Counted from the stretch's first letter, positions 15,348-24,955 are shown. The stretch is 48,121 bases of DNA from Pseudomonadota bacterium (GCA_020161215.1 JAIUOM010000017.1:1-48121); one strand, 5' to 3'. The notes: generated from the sequence alone by a model not told the origin. Numbers and translations: made by a program.

Positions 15348-16292
15348 ATGCCCAAAGCACGCAACGCCCTGACCCCCGACAGCCTGGCCATGCTGCAGGC
15401 CGTGGCCGAGCACGGCAGCTTTGCCGGCGCCGCCCGCGCCCTGGGCCTGGTGCCCAGCGCCCTGAGCTACCGCGTGCGCCAGGTCGAAGAAGCGCTGGAC
15501 GTGCTGCTGTTCGACCGCGCCACCCGCCAGGCGCGCCTGACCGAGGCCGGGGCCGAGTTGCTGCGCGAGGGCCAGCGCCTGCTGGGCGAAATCGACGCCG
15601 TGGCCAATCGGGTGCGGCGCGTGGCCACGGGCTGGGAGCCGCAGCTGACCATCGCCCTGGACACCGTGGTGGCGCCGGCCACGGTAATGGATCTGGTGGC
15701 CGCCTTTTACGACCTGGCGCCGCCCACCCGGCTGAAATTGCGCGACGAATCCCTGCTCGGCACCGTGCAGGCCGTGACCGAAGGCCACGCCGACCTGGCC
15801 ATCGGCGCCGTCGCCAATGGCGCCACCCTGGCCCACGCCGCGCACGGCATCCACAGCCGCCCGTTGGGCGAGCTGCCCTTCATCTACTGCGTGGCACCCC
15901 AGCACCCGCTGGCACGTGCCCCGGGCCCGCTCAGCGACGAGCTGCTGCGCCAGCACCGCGGCGTGGCCGTGGCCGACTCGTCCCGCAACGGGCATGCCAT
16001 GACCGTGAATATGGTCAACGGGCAGGAGGTGCTCACCGTGCCCAGCATGCAGGCCAAGCTGCTGGCGCAGCTGCGCGGCCTGGGCGGTGGCTTTCTGCCC
16101 GAATCCATGGCCCGTCCGCACCTACAGGCCGGGCAATTGGTGACCCGCGCCACCACCCGCCCACCGCCGGTCGGCCTGATGTACTGCGCCTGGCGCGTGC
16201 CGGCGCACGGCAAGCCCGGGCGCGCCCTGCAGTGGTGGCTGGGTCGCTTCGAGCATGAGGCCACGCGGCATGCGCTGCTGGCGGGGCATTGA
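15348..16292 (+). CDS. LysR family transcriptional regulator
   Basis: A 314-residue LysR-type regulator of normal length. The N-terminal helix-turn-helix (about 10-70) reads SLAMLQAVAEHGSFAGAARALG followed by VPSALSYRVRQVEEALDVLLFDR, and the linker helix follows. The C-terminal periplasmic-binding-protein-like effector domain spans about 95-300. The divergent doxX gene and the dyad at 15315-15337 suggest a classic LysR-target pair. The effector molecule is not evident. Few bases separate the dyad and the start codon, so bound regulator would block its own transcription or early translation region. Confidence 0.93.
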   Translation: MPKARNALTPDSLAMLQAVAEHGSFAGAARALGLVPSALSYRVRQVEEALDVLLFDRATRQARLTEAGAELLREGQRLLGEIDAVANRVRRVATGWEPQLTIALDTVVAPATVMDLVAAFYDLAPPTRLKLRDESLLGTVQAVTEGHADLAIGAVANGATLAHAAHGIHSRPLGELPFIYCVAPQHPLARAPGPLSDELLRQHRGVAVADSSRNGHAMTVNMVNGQEVLTVPSMQAKLLAQLRGLGGGFLPESMARPHLQAGQLVTRATTRPPPVGLMYCAWRVPAHGKPGRALQWWLGRFEHEATRHALLAGH

Positions 16293-16401
16293 CGGCTTGC
16301 GGGTCGCGCGGCCGCCCCATCCACAGCCGGTTCCAGTCTGCTTTCGCCAACAAACTCGGCCTCCCGCCCGGCGCCGGGTCGCCAGCGTGTAGAGTTCGCG
16401 C

Positions 16402-17472
16402 ATGTCCGCACGCCGCCCCCGCCCCACCCCCCGCTCCTCCCGTCATTTTGCCGTCGTCGGCGCCGGCATCGCCGGGCTGGCCTGCGCCCGCACCCTGCAC
16501 CAGGCCGGGCACCGGGTCACGGTGTTCGAGGCCGACACCCAACCCGGCGGACGCCTGGCCACCGAGGATTCACCCTTTGGCAGCTTCGACGCCGGGGCCC
16601 AGTACTTCACGGTGCGCGATGCGCGCTTCACGCAGGCGCTGGAAGCCGCCTCGCCTGGCCTGGCCCGGCGCTGGAGCGCCAACGCGGTGCGCGTGCTCGA
16701 CGAGCACGGCCGGGTGGTCGAGGCCGCCCTGTCCACGCGCGAATCGCACTGGGTCGCCGTGCCCCACATGCAGGCCCTGCCGCAGCGCTGGGCCGAACCC
16801 CTGGTCGCAGCCGGCGCGCTGCATCTGGGTACCGCCGTGACGCGCCTGTCGCCCGACGCGCTGGACGCCCGCCGCTGGCAACTGCACACCCAGGGCGTGG
16901 GCGACGAGCACCCGGTGCACGCCGGCTTCGACGCCGTGCTGCTGGCCGTGCCCGCCGCCCGTGCCCGCGGGCTGCTGGCGGCCTCCGGCCTGTCCGGCGC
17001 GGTGGAGGGGCTGGCCAAGGTCGAGGTCGCCCCGTGCTGGACGCTGATGCTGGCCTTCCCCAACGCCGCCCAGCCCGGTCTCGGCGGCCTGGGCCCGCAG
17101 TGGAACGCCGCGCGCAGCACCCACCACCGCGTGGCCTGGCTGGCGCGTGAATCGTCCAAGCCCGGCCGCGAGCGGATCGACCGCTGGACGGTGCAGGCCA
17201 GCGCCGACTGGTCGCGCGAGCACCAGGGCGACGACGGCCAACGCGTCACCGCCAAGCTGCTCAAGGCCTTTGCCGAGGTCACCGGCATACACGCTCAACC
17301 GAGCTGGACCCAGGCCGTGCTGTGGCGCCAGGCCCAGACCCTGCAGCCGCTGGGTCGCCCTTTCGTGTGGGACGCCGACCGTTCGCTCGGCCTGTGCGGC
17401 GACTGGTGCCTGGGCCACCGGGTGGAAGACGCCTTCGTCTCCGGCCTGGAGCTGGCCCTGAGCGTGGTTTAA
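16402..17472 (+). CDS. FAD/NAD(P)-binding oxidoreductase, renalase/amine-oxidase-like
   Basis: A 356-residue flavoprotein. A short basic N-terminus is followed by a Rossmann dinucleotide-binding motif, FAVVGAGIAGLACARTL, near residues 15-31, with the acidic residue at VTVFEAD and the GGRLAT segment that contacts FAD in amine oxidase and renalase relatives. The C-terminal RSLGLCGDWCLGHRVEDAFVSGLELA is the second FAD-binding signature, where the C-terminal helix closes on the flavin. The substrate is unknown. The gene is about 110 bp after lysR on the same strand and is followed by a GC-rich hairpin region. Confidence 0.88.
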   Translation: MSARRPRPTPRSSRHFAVVGAGIAGLACARTLHQAGHRVTVFEADTQPGGRLATEDSPFGSFDAGAQYFTVRDARFTQALEAASPGLARRWSANAVRVLDEHGRVVEAALSTRESHWVAVPHMQALPQRWAEPLVAAGALHLGTAVTRLSPDALDARRWQLHTQGVGDEHPVHAGFDAVLLAVPAARARGLLAASGLSGAVEGLAKVEVAPCWTLMLAFPNAAQPGLGGLGPQWNAARSTHHRVAWLARESSKPGRERIDRWTVQASADWSREHQGDDGQRVTAKLLKAFAEVTGIHAQPSWTQAVLWRQAQTLQPLGRPFVWDADRSLGLCGDWCLGHRVEDAFVSGLELALSVV

Positions 17473-17758
17473 CGCCCCCTTGAGCGGCTGACGCCGCCGC
17501 CCCCGCTCTCCTCGGGCGGGGGAGCGGTCCGGCCGCTTCGGGCGGCCGTGCGCAGTGCCCCGGCCTGGTCTGCTCCGCGGCCTTTGGAGGCCAAGGGCCG
17601 ATCCCGTGCGCGCCGCGCATTTCCTTTTTTCCCGTTCGCGCTGAGCCAGTCGAAGCGCGGCACGCCGAGCCCGCCGCCACCGCCTCGGCGCTTCGGGTAG
17701 ATTGTCGAACGCCGCTCTTGAGGAGCTGCCCCCCAGCGCTCCCTCGCCTTGACACCCC
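17473..17758. other. GC-rich intergenic region with hairpins and a REP-like motif
   Basis: About 286 bp with no convincing gene. It holds several potential stems, for example CCGCTCTC with GGGAGCGG near 17504-17526. A REP-like CCGTTCGCGCTGAGCCAGTCGAAGC element at 17631-17656 is related to the arms at 7346-7404. The stems may act as the terminator of the upstream oxidoreductase. Confidence 0.5.
17631..17656 (+). repeat. REP-like CCGTTC..TGAGCC element
   Basis: The sequence CGTTCGCGCTGAGCCAGTC followed by GAAGC matches one arm of the inverted element found between tolA and dnaE. Only one arm is clear here. Confidence 0.45.
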
Positions 17759-18721
17759 ATGTACATCGGTCGCTTTGCTCCCTCGCCCACCGGGCCGCTG
17801 CACGCCGGCTCGCTGGTGGCGGCGCTGGCCAGCTGGCTGGACGCGCGCGCCCATGGCGGCCGCTGGCTGGTCCGGCTGGAGGACGTGGACACCCCGCGTT
17901 GCCTGCCCGGCATGGACGAGTTCATGCTGCGTCAGCTGGCCCGCTGCGGCCTGACGCCCGACGAGCCGCCCACCTGGCAATCGCGGCGCGGCGCGCTGTA
18001 CCAGCAGGCGCTGGATCAACTGGTGGCGCAACGGCTCGCCTACCCCTGCGCCTGCACGCGCAAGGACATCGAGGCGGCGCAGGCCGCGCGCGGCGTGGCG
18101 CGGGCGCGCGGCGCCGAACTGCCCTACCCGGGCACCTGCCGGCCCGAGCTCGGCGGCCTGCGCGGGCGCCCCGCGCGCGCCTGGCGCCTGCACACCGGCA
18201 TTTTTGAGCCAAATCAGCCATCAGCCGGCGTGGATTCTTCCAGACACGCTATCAATTTTGATATCTCCAGCGCCAACCTGCACTGGCACGACCGGCGCCT
18301 GGGCGCGCAGCGGCAGGACGTGGCCCAGGCCGTGGGCGACTTCGTGCTGCGGCGCGCCGACGGCCTGTGGGCCTACCAGCTGGCGGTGGTGGTGGACGAC
18401 GCCGCGCAGGGCATCAGCCACGTGGTGCGCGGCGAGGACCTGGCCGACAACACGCCGCGCCAGATGCTGCTGCAGCGCGCCCTGGGCCTGCCCACGCCGA
18501 CCTACTTGCACACGCCCCTGGTGCGCGCGGCCGACGGTGAAAAGCTGAGCAAACAAAACGGCGCCCAGGCGCTCGAGCTGGCCGACCCGCTGGCCGCACT
18601 CGGACAGGCGGCGCGGGTGCTGGACCTGCGCGATACCGCTGGCGCCGAGCTGTCAGACGCCCTGGCCGCCTGGGTATTGGCGTGGCGTGCGCGCTGGGCC
18701 GCACCATCCATGGCACGATAA
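17759..18721 (+). CDS. gluQ: Glutamyl-Q tRNA(Asp) synthetase
   Basis: A 320-residue class I synthetase paralogue lacking an anticodon-binding domain. It activates glutamate and transfers it to the queuosine base of tRNA(Asp). The HIGH-equivalent [12 protein letters not shown] is at residues 8-19, and the KMSKS-equivalent KLSKQNGA is near 262. The zinc-binding Cys pair CACT lies near 97-100, with a further Cys near 126. [22 protein letters not shown] is the typical tRNA/ATP-side signature. Residues 148-168, between AWRLHTG and HDRRLG, are encoded by a copy of the dispersed intergenic repeat (18201-18262). This makes an in-frame insertion of about 21 residues that typical family members lack here. 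The reading frame stays open and the catalytic motifs are intact. Confidence 0.92.
   Translation: MYIGRFAPSPTGPLHAGSLVAALASWLDARAHGGRWLVRLEDVDTPRCLPGMDEFMLRQLARCGLTPDEPPTWQSRRGALYQQALDQLVAQRLAYPCACTRKDIEAAQAARGVARARGAELPYPGTCRPELGGLRGRPARAWRLHTGIFEPNQPSAGVDSSRHAINFDISSANLHWHDRRLGAQRQDVAQAVGDFVLRRADGLWAYQLAVVVDDAAQGISHVVRGEDLADNTPRQMLLQRALGLPTPTYLHTPLVRAADGEKLSKQNGAQALELADPLAALGQAARVLDLRDTAGAELSDALAAWVLAWRARWAAPSMAR
18201..18262 (+). repeat. Near-full copy of the dispersed ~60-bp repeat, inside gluQ
   Basis: It aligns with 37073-37130: both begin TTTTTG, continue CAAATC, share GGCGTGGAT in the centre and end GCTATCAA. This copy lies wholly within the gluQ coding sequence and keeps the frame, encoding residues 148-168. 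Confidence 0.75.
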
Positions 18722-18756
18722 GCGTTTTACCCATCCCCGTTTCAGGAGCACCCACC

Positions 18757-19737
18757 ATGCCACTCGCCGTCCAGATTCAGCGCCCCGGCGGCATCGAGGA
18801 AATGCAGCTGCTCGAGCTGCCCGTGGGCGAGCCCGGCCCCGGCCAGATTCGCATCCGCCACCAGGCCATCGGCCTGAACTACATCGACGTGTACCAGCGC
18901 ACCGGCCTGTACAACCTGCCCATGCCGCTGACCCTGGGCATGGAAGGCTCGGGCATCGTCGAGGCGGTGGGCGAAGGCGTCACGCACCTGAAAGCCGGCG
19001 ACCGCGCCGCCTACGCCAGCAACCCGCCCGGCAGCTACAGCCAGGTGCGCGTGATGCCGGCGCAGGCGGTGTGCAAGCTGCCCGACGCCATCAGCTTCGA
19101 GACCGGCGCCGCCATGATGCTCAAGGGCCTGACGGCGCAGTACCTGCTGCGCCGCACCCTGCCGGTGGAGGGCCTGCAGCCCGGCGACCACGTGCTGTGG
19201 CATGCCGCCGCCGGCGGCGTGGGCCTGATCGCCTGCCAATGGGCCAAGGCGCTGGGCTACCAGCTCATCGCCACCGCCGGCTCGGACGAAAAATGCCGCT
19301 TGGCCCTGGCCAACGGCGCGGCGCACGCCATCAACTACCGCAGCGAGGATTTCGCCGCCCGCGTGAAAGAGATCACCGAGGGGCGCGGCGTGAAGGTGGT
19401 GTACGACTCGGTCGGCAAGGACACCTGGGAGAAATCGCTGGAGTGCCTGCGCCCGTTCGGCCTGATGGCCAGCTTTGGCAACGCCAGCGGCCCCGTGCCA
19501 CCGTTTGCCCCGGCCATCCTGGCGCCCAAGTGCCTGTATGTCACCCGCGCCACGCTGTTCGCCCACATCGCCACGCGCGAACGCTGCCAGGCCATGGCCG
19601 ACGATCTGTTCCAGATGGTGGGTTCGGGCCAGGTCCAGATCCACATCGACCAGCGCTTCCCCCTGGCCGAGGTGCAGGCCGCGCACCGCGCGTTGGAAGC
19701 GCGCCAGACCACCGGCTCGACCATTCTGCTGCCCTGA
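18757..19737 (+). CDS. NAD(P)H:quinone oxidoreductase (zinc-independent MDR family)
   Basis: A 326-residue member of the medium-chain dehydrogenase/reductase superfamily, QOR branch. GLNYIDVYQRTGLY is near residues 40-53, the catalytic-domain segment GMEGSGIVEAVGEGV follows, and the NADPH-binding Rossmann motif AAAGGVGLIACQWAKALG lies near 149-166. The Zn-ligand cysteines of alcohol dehydrogenases are absent, as expected for quinone oxidoreductases that reduce quinones with NADPH. The ATG at 18757 follows CAGGAGCACCCACC, a good ribosome-binding site. It lies 35 bp after gluQ. Confidence 0.92.
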   Translation: MPLAVQIQRPGGIEEMQLLELPVGEPGPGQIRIRHQAIGLNYIDVYQRTGLYNLPMPLTLGMEGSGIVEAVGEGVTHLKAGDRAAYASNPPGSYSQVRVMPAQAVCKLPDAISFETGAAMMLKGLTAQYLLRRTLPVEGLQPGDHVLWHAAAGGVGLIACQWAKALGYQLIATAGSDEKCRLALANGAAHAINYRSEDFAARVKEITEGRGVKVVYDSVGKDTWEKSLECLRPFGLMASFGNASGPVPPFAPAILAPKCLYVTRATLFAHIATRERCQAMADDLFQMVGSGQVQIHIDQRFPLAEVQAAHRALEARQTTGSTILLP

Positions 19738-19777
19738 CCGGGCTCGACCGCCGCGTGGCCGGCGGCGGCGATTTCGG

Positions 19778-20332
19778 TCAGCCGGCCGCCAGCTTGCGCA
19801 GCTTGAACGACAGCAGCACCATCAGCACGCCGAAAATCACGGCGTAGGTGCCGATCAGCCAGACCACGGCCAGCGCGCCCTCGCCCGGGCGCATGAACAG
19901 CAGCACGCCGAACAGCACCGAGATCAGGCCGCTCAGGCCCAGCAGCCATTCGTTCTGGATTTCCTTGCGCAGGCGGATGGCGCCAATGATCTGCGTCACG
20001 CCCGTCACCACCGCCCAGGCCGCCATGTACATCAGCAGCACCAGGGCCGTGACGCCGGGGGTCAGAAAGGTCATCAGCCCGACCAGCACGCCCAGCAGGC
20101 CCCACAGCAGCAGCGCCCACCAGAAGCGGTTTTCCTGGCGCTGGCCAAAAGCCATCCACACGCCCAGCACGCCATCGGCCAGCACGTAGATGCCGAACAC
20201 CAACACCAGGGCCGTCAGGGTGATGCCCGGCATGGTCCAGGTCAGCAGGCCGAACAGCACGGCGACCACGCCGCGCAGCAGCAGCACCCACCAATTGCGG
20301 CCCATGGCGCTGGAAAAATAATTGACATCCAT
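19778..20332 (-). CDS. HdeD-like (DUF308) membrane protein
   Basis: A 184-residue membrane protein with six hydrophobic segments arranged as three similar pairs. The NWWVLLLRGVVAVLFGLLTWTMPGITL start and the repeated FGIYVLADG..., LGLLGVLVGLMTFLTPGVTAL and LSGLISVLFGVLLFMRPGEGAL segments are typical of HdeD/DUF308. HdeD of E. coli is associated with acid resistance at high cell density; a role here is only inferred. I chose the ATG at 20332 because GGAGG lies eight bases upstream; a longer start at 20347 would overlap that ribosome-binding site. The gene is convergent with the quinone reductase. Confidence 0.85.
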   Translation of the reverse strand: MDVNYFSSAMGRNWWVLLLRGVVAVLFGLLTWTMPGITLTALVLVFGIYVLADGVLGVWMAFGQRQENRFWWALLLWGLLGVLVGLMTFLTPGVTALVLLMYMAAWAVVTGVTQIIGAIRLRKEIQNEWLLGLSGLISVLFGVLLFMRPGEGALAVVWLIGTYAVIFGVLMVLLSFKLRKLAAG

Positions 20333-20425
20333 GTGCGGTCCCTCCAAGGTATCCGCCCATGGTAGGCGCGGTCGGCATGCCGGCGCTGTAGGCCGATTCC
20401 TACGCGCCTGGCGACCGGCGGCTGT

Positions 20426-20944
20426 TCAGCGCCCGCGTCGCACGCGGCGCAGCTCGTCCAGGATGAGGCCGATCACGCCGGCCGTGATGGCGGCGTCGGC
20501 CACGTTGAAGGCCGGAAAATGCCCACCAGCGAACATGGGCGTCAGCCAGGACCAGTGGAAATCCAGGAAATCGACCACGTAGCCATGCACCAGCCGGTCG
20601 ATCAGGTTGCCCACCGCGCCGCCCAGCACCATGCTGAGCGAAAAGGCAAACAGCTTCTGCCCGGCGTGCGTGCGCAGCAAGAACGTGATGAACACCGCCG
20701 CCGCCAGCGCCAGCGCGGTGAAGAACCAGCGTTGCCAGCCACCGGCCGCGGCCAAAAAGGAAAACGCCGCGCCGGTGTTGTGCGCCCGCACGATGTTGAA
20801 AAAGCTGGTGACGAAGGTGGCGTCGCCCAGCCGGTAGTTGCCCAGGATCAGCCACTTGGTGAACTGATCAAGCAGCACCACCAGCAGCGCCAGCGCCAGC
20901 CAGCCCGCGAGACGGGGGCCGCCGTGGGTGTGGCCGCGTGCCAT
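20426..20944 (-). CDS. lspA: Lipoprotein signal peptidase (signal peptidase II)
   Basis: A 172-residue, four-helix inner-membrane aspartyl protease that cleaves signal peptides from diacylglyceryl-modified prolipoproteins. The catalytic Asp residues lie in [11 protein letters not shown] (near 118) and [11 protein letters not shown] (near 150). The conserved [10 protein letters not shown] and LDQFTKW segments are also present. It starts directly after the ileS stop (TGAATG), and the order ribF-ileS-lspA is conserved in proteobacteria, so these genes are very likely cotranscribed. Confidence 0.96.
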   Translation of the reverse strand: MARGHTHGGPRLAGWLALALLVVLLDQFTKWLILGNYRLGDATFVTSFFNIVRAHNTGAAFSFLAAAGGWQRWFFTALALAAAVFITFLLRTHAGQKLFAFSLSMVLGGAVGNLIDRLVHGYVVDFLDFHWSWLTPMFAGGHFPAFNVADAAITAGVIGLILDELRRVRRGR

Positions 20945-23779
20945 TCAGGCAAAGCGGCGCGTTTCGCCGCCGCCGTACAGGTTGCTGACGCAGCGGCCAC
21001 ACAAGCCGGGGTGGGCGGCGTCGGCGCCGACATCGGCTCGGTAGTGCCAGCAGCGCTCGCACTTTGGGTCTTTTGAGGCATTGGCCAGCACCGACAAATC
21101 CTCGCCAGCTACTAAATCCATAGCGGATGTGATGAAAACGAAGCGCAGGTCGTCCCCCAGGCTGGCCAGTAGCGCGTGGTCGTCCGGGCCGGCCGCGAGC
21201 ACCACGTTGGCTTGCAGGGACGAGCCGACCTCGCCCTTTTCGCGCAGCGCCTCGATGTCCTTGTTGACCACCTCGCGGATGGCGCGGATGCGGGCCCACT
21301 TGGCCAGCAGGGCGGCGTCGGGCGCGTCAAAGCGCGAGAACTCCTCGAGGAAGATCGAGTCGCTGTTGCCCACCAGCTTCCAGGCTTCTTCAGCGGTGAA
21401 GGTGAGGAAGGGCGCCATCCAGCGCAGCATGGCCTGGGTCAGCTGCCACAGCGCGGTCTGGGCGCTGCGGCGCGCCAGGCTCTTGGGCGCGGTGGTGTAG
21501 AGGCGGTCCTTCAGCACGTCGAGGTAGAAGCCGCCCAGGTCTTCGGAGCAGAACAGCTGCAGCTTGGCTACCACGGGGTGGAACTCGTACTGCGCGAAAT
21601 GTCCCAGCACCTCGGTCTGGAACTCGGCCGCGCGGGCCAGCAGCCAGCGGTCGATCTCCAGCATCTCGGCCGGCGCCACGGCGTCGGTCACGGGGTTGAA
21701 GTCGTTGGTGTTGGCCAGCAGAAAGCGCAACGTATTGCGGATGCGGCGGTAGGCGTCGATGACGCGCGCCATGATCTTGTCGTCGCCCGCGATGTCGCCC
21801 GAGTAGTCGCTGGCGGCCACCCACAGGCGCAGGATTTCGGCGCCCCACTTCTTGTTGGCCTCTTGCAGGTCGATGCCGTTGCCAAGCGACTTGCTCATCT
21901 TGCGGCCTTGCGCGTCCACCGTGAAGCCGTGCGTGAGCAGGCTGCGGTAGGGCGCGCGGCCGCGGATGGCGCTGGCCAGCAGCAGCGAGCTGTGGAACCA
22001 GCCGCGGTGCTGGTCGTGCCCTTCGAGGTACATGTCGGCCTCGGGGCCGGTCACGTGATGTTCGTTGGGGTGGGTGCCGCACAGCACGTGCGAGAAGGTG
22101 GAGCCGGAGTCGAACCACACCTCCAGGATGTCGTTGAACTTGCGGTAGTGGCGCGCGTCCTCGTCACCCAGGATTTCTTCGGGCGTGACGCGGCTCCAGG
22201 CCTCGATGCCGCCTTGCTCGATGATGTCGGCCGCCTGGTCCAGGATCTCCATGGTGCGCGGGTGCAGCTCGTCGGTCTCCTTGTGCAGGAAGAACGCGAT
22301 CGGCACGCCCCAGGCGCGCTGGCGGCTGATGACCCAGTCGGGCCGCCCGGCAATCATGTCGCGCAGCCGCGCCTTGCCCGACGGCGGGTAGAAGGCCGTG
22401 TCTTCAATCGCACGCAGCGCGGTGGTGCGCAGGGTTTCGGGCGCTTTGTCCTTGGTGAACACGCCTTCGCCCTCGTCCATGCGCACGAACCACTGCGAGG
22501 CGGCGCGGTAGATCACCGGCGTCTTGTGACGCCAGCAGTGCGGGTAGCTGTGGCTGATGGCGCTGGTGGCCAGCAGGCGGTTGGCGTCTTTCAGCGTCTG
22601 GATGATGACGGGCACGGCCTTCCAGATCTCCTGCCCGCCAAACAGCGGAAAGTCGGCCGCGTAGGCGCCGCCGCCTTGCACCGGGTTCAGGATGTCTTCG
22701 TGCTTGAGGCCGTGCTCGACGCAGGAGTTGAAGTCTTCAATACCGTACGCGGGTGCCGAATGGACGATACCCGTGCCGTCGGTGTCGGTGGCGTAGTCGG
22801 CCAGGTACACGGGCGACAGGCGCTGATAGCCCGCGTCAACGTCGTACAGCGGGTGCTTGAAGTCGAGGCCGCCCAGCTTGTCGCCCATGGCGGTCGCAAT
22901 GACCTTGCCCTCCAGCCCGTAGCGCTGCAGGCAGTCTTCGACCCGCGCCTTGGCCAGCACCAGCAGGCCCTTGGGCGTGTCGACCAGGGCGTATTCGATG
23001 TGCGGGCCCAGGTTGAGCGCCTGGTTGGCGGGAATGGTCCACGCGGTGGTGGTCCAGATGACGACGAAGGCGGGCTTGTCCAGCTTTTGCAGGCCAAAGG
23101 CAGCAGCCAGCTTGGCGGGGTCGGCGGCCTCGAAGGCCACGTCCACGGTGTTGCTCTTCTTGTCCTGGTATTCGATCTCGGCCTCGGCCAGGGCCGATCC
23201 GCAGTCGAAGCACCAGTACACGGGCTTCAGGCCCCGGTAGACGTAGCCGCGCTCGATCAGGCGCTTGAACAGCCGCAGCTCACCCGCCTCGTTGGCGAAG
23301 TTCATCGTCTTGTAGGGGTTGTCCCACTCGCCCAGCACGCCCAGGCGCTTGAAGTCCTTCATCTGCAGGGCGATCTGCTCGGTGGCGTAGGCGCGGCCCT
23401 TGGCCTGCATCTCGTCGCGGCTCAGGTTGCGGCCAAACTGCTTTTCGATCTGGTTCTCGATCGGCAGGCCGTGGCAGTCCCAACCGGGCACGTAGTGCGC
23501 GTCCAGCCCGGCCAGCTGCTTGGTCTTGACGATCATGTCCTTCAAGATCTTGTTGACCGCGTGGCCGGCGTGCAGCTGGCCGTTGGCGTAGGGCGGGCCG
23601 TCGTGCAGGATGAACTTCTCGCGCCCGGCGCGCGCCTGGCGCAGGCGGTGGTAGAGGCCCATGTCTTCCCACTCGGCAATCCAGCCGGGCTCGCGCTTGG
23701 GCAGGTCGCCGCGCATGGGGAACGCCGTGTCGGGCAAGTTGAGCGTTTGGCGGTAATCGGTCTTGGTGTCGGTGCTCAT
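20945..23779 (-). CDS. ileS: Isoleucyl-tRNA synthetase
   Basis: A 944-residue class Ia synthetase of normal length. The HIGH-type motif is in [17 protein letters not shown] near residue 66. A large editing (CP1) domain follows with [12 protein letters not shown]. The KMSKS motif is in [11 protein letters not shown] near 630. An anticodon-binding domain and a C-terminal zinc finger complete it, with CERCWHYR and [10 protein letters not shown] supplying the four Cys. The start ATG at 23779 is followed by the usual hydrophilic N-terminus. It forms a transcription unit with lspA directly downstream and probably with ribF upstream, from which it is separated by a repeat-bearing gap of about 125 bp. 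Confidence 0.97.
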   Translation of the reverse strand: MSTDTKTDYRQTLNLPDTAFPMRGDLPKREPGWIAEWEDMGLYHRLRQARAGREKFILHDGPPYANGQLHAGHAVNKILKDMIVKTKQLAGLDAHYVPGWDCHGLPIENQIEKQFGRNLSRDEMQAKGRAYATEQIALQMKDFKRLGVLGEWDNPYKTMNFANEAGELRLFKRLIERGYVYRGLKPVYWCFDCGSALAEAEIEYQDKKSNTVDVAFEAADPAKLAAAFGLQKLDKPAFVVIWTTTAWTIPANQALNLGPHIEYALVDTPKGLLVLAKARVEDCLQRYGLEGKVIATAMGDKLGGLDFKHPLYDVDAGYQRLSPVYLADYATDTDGTGIVHSAPAYGIEDFNSCVEHGLKHEDILNPVQGGGAYAADFPLFGGQEIWKAVPVIIQTLKDANRLLATSAISHSYPHCWRHKTPVIYRAASQWFVRMDEGEGVFTKDKAPETLRTTALRAIEDTAFYPPSGKARLRDMIAGRPDWVISRQRAWGVPIAFFLHKETDELHPRTMEILDQAADIIEQGGIEAWSRVTPEEILGDEDARHYRKFNDILEVWFDSGSTFSHVLCGTHPNEHHVTGPEADMYLEGHDQHRGWFHSSLLLASAIRGRAPYRSLLTHGFTVDAQGRKMSKSLGNGIDLQEANKKWGAEILRLWVAASDYSGDIAGDDKIMARVIDAYRRIRNTLRFLLANTNDFNPVTDAVAPAEMLEIDRWLLARAAEFQTEVLGHFAQYEFHPVVAKLQLFCSEDLGGFYLDVLKDRLYTTAPKSLARRSAQTALWQLTQAMLRWMAPFLTFTAEEAWKLVGNSDSIFLEEFSRFDAPDAALLAKWARIRAIREVVNKDIEALREKGEVGSSLQANVVLAAGPDDHALLASLGDDLRFVFITSAMDLVAGEDLSVLANASKDPKCERCWHYRADVGADAAHPGLCGRCVSNLYGGGETRRFA

Positions 23780-23797
23780 GGTCTACGCATCCACGGA

Positions 23798-23852
23798 AAT
23801 TTGGATCAAATCAGCCTCAGGCCAGCGTCAAAAAACGCCAGTCAGCTATGAA
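23798..23852 (+). repeat. Near-full copy of the dispersed ~60-bp repeat between ribF and ileS
   Basis: It begins AATTTGGATCAAATCAGCCTC, continues with a CCAGCGTC centre and ends CAGCTATGAAT. The first half is almost identical to the 37073 copy (TTTGGATCAAATC). It lies in the ribF-ileS gap. Confidence 0.62.
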
Positions 23853-23904
23853 TAGGAGAGCGGGGCACTGCGCGGACTGGCCAATCGGGGCGTCCGCCGC
23901 CCCT

Positions 23905-24927
23905 TCAAATTCGGCCCGAGCGCGCGGCCAGCCAGGCCCGAGCGTCGGCAATATCGTGCGCAATGCCCTCGGTCAGCGCCGCCAGGCTGTGATAGCGCAG
24001 CTCGTCGTGCAGTTTGTGCAGCAGATCCACGCGCACGATTTTACCGTAGGCCCCCTCGGCGCTGAGATGCGACGGCCAGGCCAAGCAATGGGTCTCCAGC
24101 AGCACCCGGCCGCCGTTGACGTCGTGCGGGTCGAGCGAGGGGCGCACACCCAGGTTGGCCACGCCGGGCAGGGGCTGCTCGGCCAGGCCATGCACCTCGA
24201 CCACGAAGATGCCGCTGGCGGCGGGCTTCCAGGCGTGGGCGCGGCGCGAAAAGCGCAGATTCAGGGTGCGAAAGCCGTCGGCCAGGCCGGGTGCTGATTC
24301 GGCCAGGGCACGCCCCAGCTTGCGGCCGTGCACCACGTGGCCGCTGATGCTGTAGGGGCGGCCCAGCAGGGCGGCGGCCTCTTTCAGGCGGCCGGCGCCC
24401 AGGGCCTCGCGCACGGCCGAGGACGACACACGCTGGCCATGCACCTCGTAGGACTGCATGCGCGCCACGTCAAAGCCGCGCGTGGCGCCGGCCGCGTCCA
24501 GCATGGCGTAATCGCCGGCGCGCTTGGCGCCAAAGCGGAAATCGTCGCCCACCAGCACGTAGCGCACGCCCAGGCCTTGCACCAGCACCTCGTCGATGAA
24601 GGCCTGGGGCGACTGGCTGGCCAGGCGCTGGTTGAAGGGCAGCACGATGGCCTGGTCCACCCCGCAGCGCGCCAGTTCGGCCAGCTTGTCGCGGAAGGTG
24701 GCGATGCGCGCCGGCGCCATGTCGGGCTTGCCCAGCACGCTGGCGAAGTAGTCGCGCGGGTGCGGCTCGAAGCTCATGACGCAGCTGGGCACGCCGCGGT
24801 GGGCAGCCTCGCTCTGCAACAGCGCCAGCATGGCCTGGTGGCCTCGGTGCACGCCGTCAAAGTTGCCAATGGTGAGCGCGCAGCCGGGGGCGATGCCGGG
24901 GTGGCGCAGGCCGCGGAAGATCTTCAT
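23905..24927 (-). CDS. ribF: Bifunctional riboflavin kinase / FAD synthetase
   Basis: A 340-residue enzyme that phosphorylates riboflavin to FMN and adenylates FMN to FAD. The N-terminal nucleotidyltransferase domain has TIGNFDGVHRGHQAML near residues 20-35, the HxGH-type motif. The MSFEPHPRDYF and YVLVGDDFRFGAKRAGD segments follow. The C-terminal flavokinase domain begins near 185 with SISGHVVHGRKLG. The usual GFPTAN motif reads GFRTLN after about 10 extra residues, so the Thr and Asn are kept but Pro and Ala are lost. The late GVRPSLDP is typical. The ATG at 24927 gives the conserved N-terminus; the reading frame continues open upstream but without family similarity. It heads the ribF-ileS-lspA unit. 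Confidence 0.94.
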   Translation of the reverse strand: MKIFRGLRHPGIAPGCALTIGNFDGVHRGHQAMLALLQSEAAHRGVPSCVMSFEPHPRDYFASVLGKPDMAPARIATFRDKLAELARCGVDQAIVLPFNQRLASQSPQAFIDEVLVQGLGVRYVLVGDDFRFGAKRAGDYAMLDAAGATRGFDVARMQSYEVHGQRVSSSAVREALGAGRLKEAAALLGRPYSISGHVVHGRKLGRALAESAPGLADGFRTLNLRFSRRAHAWKPAASGIFVVEVHGLAEQPLPGVANLGVRPSLDPHDVNGGRVLLETHCLAWPSHLSAEGAYGKIVRVDLLHKLHDELRYHSLAALTEGIAHDIADARAWLAARSGRI

Positions 24928-24955
24928 GCAATATCTATTTGATAGCGGTCTTGGC
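24928..24955 (-). repeat. Half copy of the dispersed repeat just upstream of ribF
   Basis: On the minus strand this reads CAAGACCGCTATCAAATAGA followed by TATTG, which resembles the 3' half of the gluQ copy (CCAGACACGCTATCAATTTTG). It abuts the ribF start codon, so it forms the ribF untranslated leader. Confidence 0.45.

Noticed and set aside
21085-21145. A possible further copy of the dispersed repeat inside ileS (TTAGTAGCT)
   Set aside because: Only about nine bases match and the rest reads as ordinary IleS sequence before the zinc finger.
21176-23851. A very long plus-strand frame opposite ileS
   Set aside because: It is the antisense shadow of a GC-rich gene with no domain sense; ileS on the minus strand is certain.
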